Positions 58,906 through 64,000 of a stretch of DNA of 64,000 bases are shown piece after piece. The DNA lies in NCBI GenBank assembly GCA_964346665.1, contig CAYFVC010000026.1:49470-113469 (forward strand). Reading direction: 5' to 3'. Below the pieces are notes generated by a model, which had not been told where the DNA came from, made no database searches, and saw only the letters and a program-made list of their open reading frames with translations. This DNA comes from JAZGEG01 sp964346665 (GTDB lineage Archaea; Aenigmatarchaeota; Aenigmatarchaeia; QMZP01; QMZT01). The first letter of the stretch is position 1. Each line of letters starts with the position of its first letter. The position numbers and the translations under genes are program-made.

Positions 58906-61545
58906 TCAACTCAAAATAACATTACTGGCAGGTCCCTTTGGAGAGGAGAAAAGAAGAGAACCTCCACATTCACACACCCCGGAGAGAGGGGGAAGCGAAT
59001 AGGTTTTATAACATTTTTTGCAGATGAAACCCTTGACCTCGCTGATGGGAACATCTTTCACTTCTTTTGGTTTTTTATATAAACCGTTTATCACTCCTAA
59101 CAAATCAACCTGCTTACCCTTCCCTAAAAGTTCTGTTTTTGAAATTCCTAGTGCAATGAATATCCTTTCAAGAGGAGGAAGCAATTGGTTCTCTATGTAA
59201 TATTTTGAGTCGATTTCCAAACCCTTCTCTATCACGTATATGGGATCCTCAGCCCTTTTTGACAGCAGCTCCAAACCCTTCGTTATCACGTATCCTATCC
59301 TATCCCCCACTCCAGGTGCTTCCATAGGACTCCGTTTCCTTATCTTCTTCACGAGTTCGGCGTGCGGCTGGATACCAGCATAACCTTCCGCTCTCTTTGT
59401 CATGGTTTTCGTGATCACGAGCTTCTGGATGGGTATCTTGCCTGCAACCATATCATTGACCACACCCTTGAAATACTTCAAAGCGAGTTTGATGTCATTA
59501 TTTTTTAGTATGATTTCAAGGACCTTTTCAATGGTTTCTGACGTGAGACCACACCAGTCCCTCCTCACGGTCTCTATACCCTTTGTTTCCATCCCCTCTT
59601 TCCACCCATCCTTTCCCACTTCAAAATACCATGCAGCATATCTCTTCTTTGTCAACGGAAGGAATCGCTTGAAGACCTTTTCAAATTCAAGTTCCATCAC
59701 ACCCTTCAAAGCAGATGTTATACTTTTCGATACATTCTCTCCTGCATTTCTCATATCTTCGAGGTCTTCAAAAGGAACTTTGACCATCACAGAATCCGTA
59801 TCACCGTAAATAACCTTGTAACCGAAATTTTTCTCTATGTAATCCTTCGTTCTCTTAATAGTTTCCCTTCCGGATGCGGTTATGGAATTCGCAATATCCA
59901 GCGAATATATTTTCGCTCTCGGATATCCGAAATGCCCATAGAAAGCATTGGACATTATCTTCAAGGCGAATTCTTTCGCTTTCATCTCCCTTTCATGTTC
60001 TTGTTCCACCCCCACTTTCACACCCCTTTTAACGTCTTGCCTTTCCTTCATCAACTGCTCCAATATCCTTGATATAATACCTTTTCTAACGCTTTCTGGA
60101 ACGAACCTCGCTCCCGAGGGAGATTTTATCATACCTTCTACATCATCCCCGAGTATTAGGGTGGTCGGGCATATGTTGTACGTCCTTATCAAGGAAGGGT
60201 ACATTGACTTGAAATCCAAAACGAGCACGCTAGAATGCAAACCCTTCTCTGGTTCTATCACATACCCCCCCTTCAACTCAATTTTCCTTAACTTTTCCCT
60301 TCTAGAGACTTCGGACCTGTCCGGTTTGCAGGGGAGAACGAAGCCTTCTTTGTTGAATTCGCGAAGTATCAGGTTTTCGATCCTTGCGGTCTCCCCGGAA
60401 TCCAGTATATCCTGAAGGAGAGTGCCTGAAACCTTTGCCAACGCGATGTACTTATCCAAAAGATTTAGTTTTAAAACCAGATTTATTGCAAGCCTCGAAT
60501 CCTTTTTCGAATAACTGATGAGAGTTCTGAATTTCTCCTGATCCCCTTTCCAGAAAATCTCTATTTGCGAACGCTTGACAGGCTCTTTTTTCTCCCCAAG
60601 CAATTCATTCGCCACCGTATTCAGATCATATCTTTTCAACGAAAAATCCTTTTTTGCTATCTCAAACGAATCTACCATCACCCTACCTGTTATGTTGATC
60701 TTAAACCTGTTCATCACTTGGTTTTTCATCACCAATTTCTTACACCTTCCAAAGCTCGGATATATCTCATTTTCCTTCATTCTATCGAGTATGTAGGGGA
60801 TATCGAAATTGTTTACGTTGAACCCCGTTACGATATCCGGGTCGTAATCCATTATGATATCGATTAATCCCTTCAACATCTCCTTCTCATCCTCGAAGAA
60901 CACAACATCTTTGTCCGCTCTGGTGCTCAGGACAAGTTCATTCGTCCCCTTATATGGTTCGCTGAATGCAAAAGAAATCATTATTATGGGGTCTTTCTTG
61001 CTTTCAGGAAGACCTCCTTTAAGCGAAATACACTCAATATCCAACGCGAGGAATTTTAGGGGTGAGAGTCCGCTCCTTTCTACTTTTCTAAAATCTTTTA
61101 TCTTGATTTTTTTTTCAGTGCTCACCGTGTTTGTCGTTATCCCGTTGGTTTTCTCAACCTCTATCCAGTCCATCCCCCTCAGATCAAAATCCGCCATGAA
61201 TCTGTTTTTGAAGGGGATATCTGCTTCAAAGACTTTGAACCCTTTCGAGATCAAGCGATCACGTATCTCAGGGGTTTTGGCAGGATTCCTCAGGGTTATT
61301 TTATACATTTCCGTCCTCTCTTTCTGGTAACCTAAAGGAAGGAATCTCTTGACCTTTTCAACCCTGACAACATTACCTTCGTTCTTCACGTTCTCCTCCA
61401 CCTCCTTCCCCATGACGTAGAAATAAGGCTCGTAATTCTCGAAAAAACCGCAAACCGTTTCGCCTTTCTCCTCTTTCCCGAATATCCTAATAATTGGTTT
61501 CTCATCAACCAACGTGTAGTCCACATCAAGAATCTGAAAAAGCAT
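58906..61545 (-). CDS. polB: Family B DNA polymerase
   Basis: The replicative or repair B-type polymerase. The 879-residue protein has the exonuclease motifs D-I-E (FLALDIECIS, about 172-181), N-F-D (FNVNNFDIPY, about 246-255) and Y-S-K-K-D (about 346-350), then polymerase motifs D-F-K-S-M-Y-P-S (A), K-I-M-S-N-A-F-Y-G (B) and Y-G-D-T-D-S (C). The last 40 residues form a zinc-ribbon-like tail (C-K-K-C and C-E-C), which is uncommon in archaeal PolB and recalls eukaryotic B-family CTDs. No intein is present. Confidence 0.97.
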   Translation of the reverse strand: MLFQILDVDYTLVDEKPIIRIFGKEEKGETVCGFFENYEPYFYVMGKEVEENVKNEGNVVRVEKVKRFLPLGYQKERTEMYKITLRNPAKTPEIRDRLISKGFKVFEADIPFKNRFMADFDLRGMDWIEVEKTNGITTNTVSTEKKIKIKDFRKVERSGLSPLKFLALDIECISLKGGLPESKKDPIIMISFAFSEPYKGTNELVLSTRADKDVVFFEDEKEMLKGLIDIIMDYDPDIVTGFNVNNFDIPYILDRMKENEIYPSFGRCKKLVMKNQVMNRFKINITGRVMVDSFEIAKKDFSLKRYDLNTVANELLGEKKEPVKRSQIEIFWKGDQEKFRTLISYSKKDSRLAINLVLKLNLLDKYIALAKVSGTLLQDILDSGETARIENLILREFNKEGFVLPCKPDRSEVSRREKLRKIELKGGYVIEPEKGLHSSVLVLDFKSMYPSLIRTYNICPTTLILGDDVEGMIKSPSGARFVPESVRKGIISRILEQLMKERQDVKRGVKVGVEQEHEREMKAKEFALKIMSNAFYGHFGYPRAKIYSLDIANSITASGRETIKRTKDYIEKNFGYKVIYGDTDSVMVKVPFEDLEDMRNAGENVSKSITSALKGVMELEFEKVFKRFLPLTKKRYAAWYFEVGKDGWKEGMETKGIETVRRDWCGLTSETIEKVLEIILKNNDIKLALKYFKGVVNDMVAGKIPIQKLVITKTMTKRAEGYAGIQPHAELVKKIRKRSPMEAPGVGDRIGYVITKGLELLSKRAEDPIYVIEKGLEIDSKYYIENQLLPPLERIFIALGISKTELLGKGKQVDLLGVINGLYKKPKEVKDVPISEVKGFICKKCYKTYSLPPLSGVCECGGSLLFSSPKGPASNVILS

Positions 61546-61596
61546 ATTGAGATTTGCGCATTTAACAATAAAACCATTTCGTTATCCAAAAGTATA

Positions 61597-61618
61597 GTTT
61601 GGAAAATAACTTCCAAAC
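61597..61618. promoter_or_regulatory. Inverted repeat between divergent polB and NAC genes
   Basis: GTTTGGAA (61597-61604) and TTCCAAAC (61611-61618) form a perfect 8-bp inverted repeat with a 6-base spacer, centred in the shared promoter region. It may be an operator for polB, for NAC, or for both. Confidence 0.5.
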
Positions 61619-61663
61619 ACTACAATTTTTAAATTAACAGCCTAAATATCTTTATTGATCTCT

Positions 61664-61987
61664 ATGAAAATCAACCCCAAACAGATGGAAAGAATGATGA
61701 AGCAGATGGGGATACAGGCAACGAACATAGAAGCGGAAGAGGTTGTAATCAAAACCCCGGACAAGGAGATAGTGATATCAAACCCCCAGGTTTCGAAGGT
61801 GAAGGCGATGGGCCAAGAAACGTTCCAGATCACCGGCGAAATCTCAGAAAGACCCCGTGAGGAAATAAGCGAAGAGGACGTGGAAATGGTCGCAGAGCAG
61901 ACAGGTGTCTCAAAGGACGAAGCGAAAGCGATGCTTGAGCAAACGAAAGATATCGCGGAAGCGATTATGAAACTCAAAAAGGAATAA
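61664..61987 (+). CDS. nac: Nascent polypeptide-associated complex protein (archaeal NAC)
   Basis: NAC binds ribosomes and nascent chains. The 107-residue protein starts MKINPKQMERMMKQMGIQ, has the NAC fold with IEAEEVVIKTPDKEIVISNPQVSKVK (short signature) and ends with a UBA domain (EEDVEMVAEQTGVSKDEAKAMLEQTKDIAEAI). The ATG at 61664 is preferred to one 9 bases earlier. It is divergent from polB, sharing the inverted repeat at 61597-61618. Confidence 0.95.
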   Translation: MKINPKQMERMMKQMGIQATNIEAEEVVIKTPDKEIVISNPQVSKVKAMGQETFQITGEISERPREEISEEDVEMVAEQTGVSKDEAKAMLEQTKDIAEAIMKLKKE

Positions 61988-62056
61988 TTTAATAAACCAG
62001 AAAACCAACTATTTCTTAACAAAAAATATGATAAAATATAAAATGGGGGTTAAAAT

Positions 62057-62671
62057 ATGATGAGTTATATAAAAAAGGGGTTTTCATTTCTAACAGATCC
62101 GGGAACGAGCTTTGATAACGAAAAGACAACAACACTCAACGAAGCCTTCAAGTACTTGTTGGTTCTTGCGATAATAACAGCGGTTCTGGGAGCAGTGATG
62201 GCGGCCTTCTGGATGAGTTTCGCAACAGGCTTTATACCATTTGGATCAATCCCGCCTGAAGCAACTGCCTTTATGAACCCAGCAACAATATTCGTGATAA
62301 GCTTGGTCACTGGTTACGTAGGAGCAATCATAATATCGGTCATTTGGGGTCTTTGGCTTCACCTGTGGGCATACGTATTGGGAGCGAAAAACGGTCTGGT
62401 ACAGACAATGAAATCAGTTTTCTATGGCGGAACGCCGAATTATCTTCTGGGCTGGATACCTTTAGTCAACATTATAACAATGATATGGTCTTGGGTATTG
62501 ACAGGAATGGGGATGGTTAGATTTCATGGGATCACGGGAGGCCGGGCAGCACTTGCGATAATCATAGCGATAATAATACCGGTAGTCATAATAGCTGCGT
62601 TTTTTGCCGCTTTAATAGCATCACTGGTGGGTTTAGGCCTATTCCAGCCAGGCGCGATACCAGGTTATTAG
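62057..62671 (+). CDS. Yip1-domain membrane protein
   Basis: A 204-residue protein with five or six hydrophobic helices after a short soluble start (GFSFLTDPGTSFDNEKTTTLNEAF, the F-x-x-P pattern of Yip1 proteins). The helices are at about residues 32-50, 76-105, 112-120, 132-150, 160-180 and 182-195. Yip1-like proteins in archaea are of unknown role. The gene stands alone between NAC and the P-type ATPase, both on the same strand. Confidence 0.8.
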   Translation: MMSYIKKGFSFLTDPGTSFDNEKTTTLNEAFKYLLVLAIITAVLGAVMAAFWMSFATGFIPFGSIPPEATAFMNPATIFVISLVTGYVGAIIISVIWGLWLHLWAYVLGAKNGLVQTMKSVFYGGTPNYLLGWIPLVNIITMIWSWVLTGMGMVRFHGITGGRAALAIIIAIIIPVVIIAAFFAALIASLVGLGLFQPGAIPGY

Positions 62672-62726
62672 CCTCCCCACCCTTTTTTATTTTTGAGATT
62701 TAAGCAAGAACAAACAATTTATAATC

Positions 62727-64000
62727 ATGGAAACATTTTCTGGTATCAAAGCAAAGGGTACGAATTGGCATGAACTGGAAGCAAAAGAGGCGTTGAAAAG
62801 GTTACGAAGTTCTGAAAAAGGCCTGAGCGAGGAAGAAACGAAATCAAGACTTGATGAATACGGATACAATGAAATAAAGAAGGAAAAGGGAATAAGCAGA
62901 ATTGAAATCTTTATCTCCCAGTTCAAGAGCTTCTTAATAATCATACTAATAGCAGCCACTGTTTTTTCAGCTCTCATAGGAGAGGTGATCGACGCTTTAG
63001 CGATAATAGTGATAGTAATTTTGAACGCGATCTTCGGTTTCGTACAGGAATATAAAGCAGAAAAAACAATAGAAGCCCTCAAGAAGTTAACATCCCCTGA
63101 AGCTGTTGTGATACGCGAAGGGAAGGAAAGAAGGATAGCTAGCGAATTCCTTGTCCCTGGCGATATAATTCTTCTAGAAGGGGGGAGCAGGGTTCCCGCT
63201 GACATCAGAATAATAAAGGAATCTGAATTGAAAATAGATGAGGCAATCCTTACGGGTGAATCTGTCCCTGTTTCTAAAGGCACAAGTGTTGTGGAGGATG
63301 TTCCGCTAGCGGAAAGGAAGAACCTTGCTTTCACAGGAACACTCGTAACGTATGGAAGGGGCATGGGCGTGGTTGTCGAAACAGGGATGAATACCGAAAT
63401 AGGGAAAATAGCAAAGGTTGTCCAAAAGGCAGAAGAAGAACCAACCCCACTACAGAGAAAGCTTGATATTTTTGGCAAGAGACTTGGTATCATAATCCTT
63501 GTCATATGCGTCATGGTAGTGGTGATAGGCATAGCAAGGGGAGGTCCTCTAACAGGGCAACCCATAACAGAATCCCTTTTGATAACAATGGTGATAATGG
63601 GTATAGCACTTGCTGTGGCAGCGATCCCCGAAGGTTTACCTGCTGTTCTAACGATAACGCTCGCCCTCGGTTTACAAAGACTCGCGAAACGTAACGCTCT
63701 GATGAGGAAACTGCCTGCTGTTGAAGCCTTGGGTTCGACAACCATCATATGCGCTGACAAGACGGGAACTTTGACAAAAAATGAGATGATGATAAGCGAG
63801 ATATGGGTTCCGAACGAGATGGTAGAAGTTACAGGAGAAGGGTATAAACCAGAGGGAAAATTCCTCTCGAACAAAGGGGAAATCAGCTCCAAAACAAAGC
63901 AAACACTTTCCATGCTCCTGAGGACGGGAACATTGTGTACGAATGCGACCCTCGAAATGAGCGGTGATAAACATGGCATAATAGGCGACCCGACGGAAGG
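62727..64000 (+). CDS. P2-type cation-transporting ATPase, N-terminal part
   Basis: The first 424 codons of a P-type ATPase that runs off the window edge. It starts METFSGIKAKGTNWHELEAKEAL, has a cation-ATPase N-terminal domain, two helix pairs, the actuator motif T-G-E-S (LTGESVPVSK, about 171-180), the transmembrane ion-site motif A-A-I-P-E-G-L-P-A-V (about 302-311) and the phosphorylation site D-K-T-G-T-L-T with Asp at residue 344. P-E-G-L-P with acidic residues is typical of calcium/magnesium-type P2 pumps. The nucleotide-binding domain and C-terminal helices are outside the window. Confidence 0.94.
   Translation, partial: METFSGIKAKGTNWHELEAKEALKRLRSSEKGLSEEETKSRLDEYGYNEIKKEKGISRIEIFISQFKSFLIIILIAATVFSALIGEVIDALAIIVIVILNAIFGFVQEYKAEKTIEALKKLTSPEAVVIREGKERRIASEFLVPGDIILLEGGSRVPADIRIIKESELKIDEAILTGESVPVSKGTSVVEDVPLAERKNLAFTGTLVTYGRGMGVVVETGMNTEIGKIAKVVQKAEEEPTPLQRKLDIFGKRLGIIILVICVMVVVIGIARGGPLTGQPITESLLITMVIMGIALAVAAIPEGLPAVLTITLALGLQRLAKRNALMRKLPAVEALGSTTIICADKTGTLTKNEMMISEIWVPNEMVEVTGEGYKPEGKFLSNKGEISSKTKQTLSMLLRTGTLCTNATLEMSGDKHGIIGDPTE

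Noticed and set aside
62687..63979. Long minus-strand frame (430 codons) opposite the P-type ATPase
   Set aside because: The plus strand encodes an unmistakable P-type ATPase through the whole interval, with TGES and DKTGT motifs, and the antisense product is low-complexity Ser/Ile.
1..64000. CRISPR arrays, insertion sequences, phage or toxin-antitoxin genes
   Set aside because: No regularly spaced repeats, transposase motifs, terminal inverted repeats or known toxin folds were found; the coding content is housekeeping and surface genes.

Overview
The window is chromosomal DNA of an archaeon. The evidence is a full archaeal information-processing set: Orc1/Cdc6, family-B DNA polymerase, a PolD small-subunit-like protein, DnaG-type primase, RadA, RPA, thermosome, alpha-NAC, archaeal AlaRS/GlyRS/PheRS, archaeal CCA-adding enzyme, Pus10, and ribosomal proteins L1/L10/L12, S17e, L21e and an S26e-like protein. 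TATA boxes, some leaderless starts and class III pilin leaders agree. There are no mobile elements, CRISPR arrays or phage genes. Split RNA genes, a UAU-anticodon tRNA-Ile, an S26e-like protein and several shortened proteins suggest a small-genome, possibly DPANN-type lineage; that placement is inference.

Layout: 0-3 kb carries Pus10, TatD and a membrane Lon-like protease, then the SRP RNA. 3-9.5 kb carries two pilus platform proteins, S17e, a CBS-HPF fusion, GlyRS, a PHP protein and a UbiA homologue. 9.5-14.6 kb carries a methyltransferase, PheRS alpha and beta, and MinD. 14.7-22.5 kb carries tRNA-Arg, a lamin-tail surface protein, PPDK, two pilins, archease and RtcB. 22.6-30.4 kb carries an S26e-like protein, a pilus ATPase, RPA, RadA, small regulators, an AAA ATPase, ThpR and an M42 peptidase. 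30.4-43.1 kb carries DnaG, Toprim and CBS proteins, CCA-adding enzyme, a lipid-type transferase, L1-L10-L12, AlaRS, a pilin with a coiled-coil protein, the thermosome and tRNA-Ile. 43.1-53.6 kb carries EndoQ, four tandem paralogous lipoproteins, a pilin, TrkA, a cDPG-synthetase-like protein, AcdA and an aminotransferase. 53.6-64 kb carries a predicted replication origin, Cdc6, a DP1-like protein, a phosphoesterase, a regulator, a TctA-like protein, PolB, NAC, a Yip1-like protein and a P-type ATPase cut by the window edge.

The most striking result is in the RNA genes. tRNA-Arg(CCU) has an intron in its D-loop. tRNA-Ile(UAU) has two introns, one after position 37 and one inside the T-loop. The SRP RNA appears to carry at least one 32-nt intron in the apical tetraloop of helix 8, the most conserved part of the molecule, and probably a 34-nt one in the Alu domain just before UGUAG. 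In each case removing the insertion restores the canonical RNA, and at most junctions 3-nt bulges flank a 4-bp helix as in archaeal bulge-helix-bulge (BHB) splice sites. The exon ligase RtcB, its cofactor archease and the 2',3'-cyclic-phosphate enzyme ThpR are also encoded here.

A second result is a candidate replication origin just upstream of cdc6: four copies of TTTCC-N3-GGAAA (two exact, two near) around an AT-rich stretch. A palindrome inside it recurs upstream of the phosphoesterase that follows the DP1-like gene.
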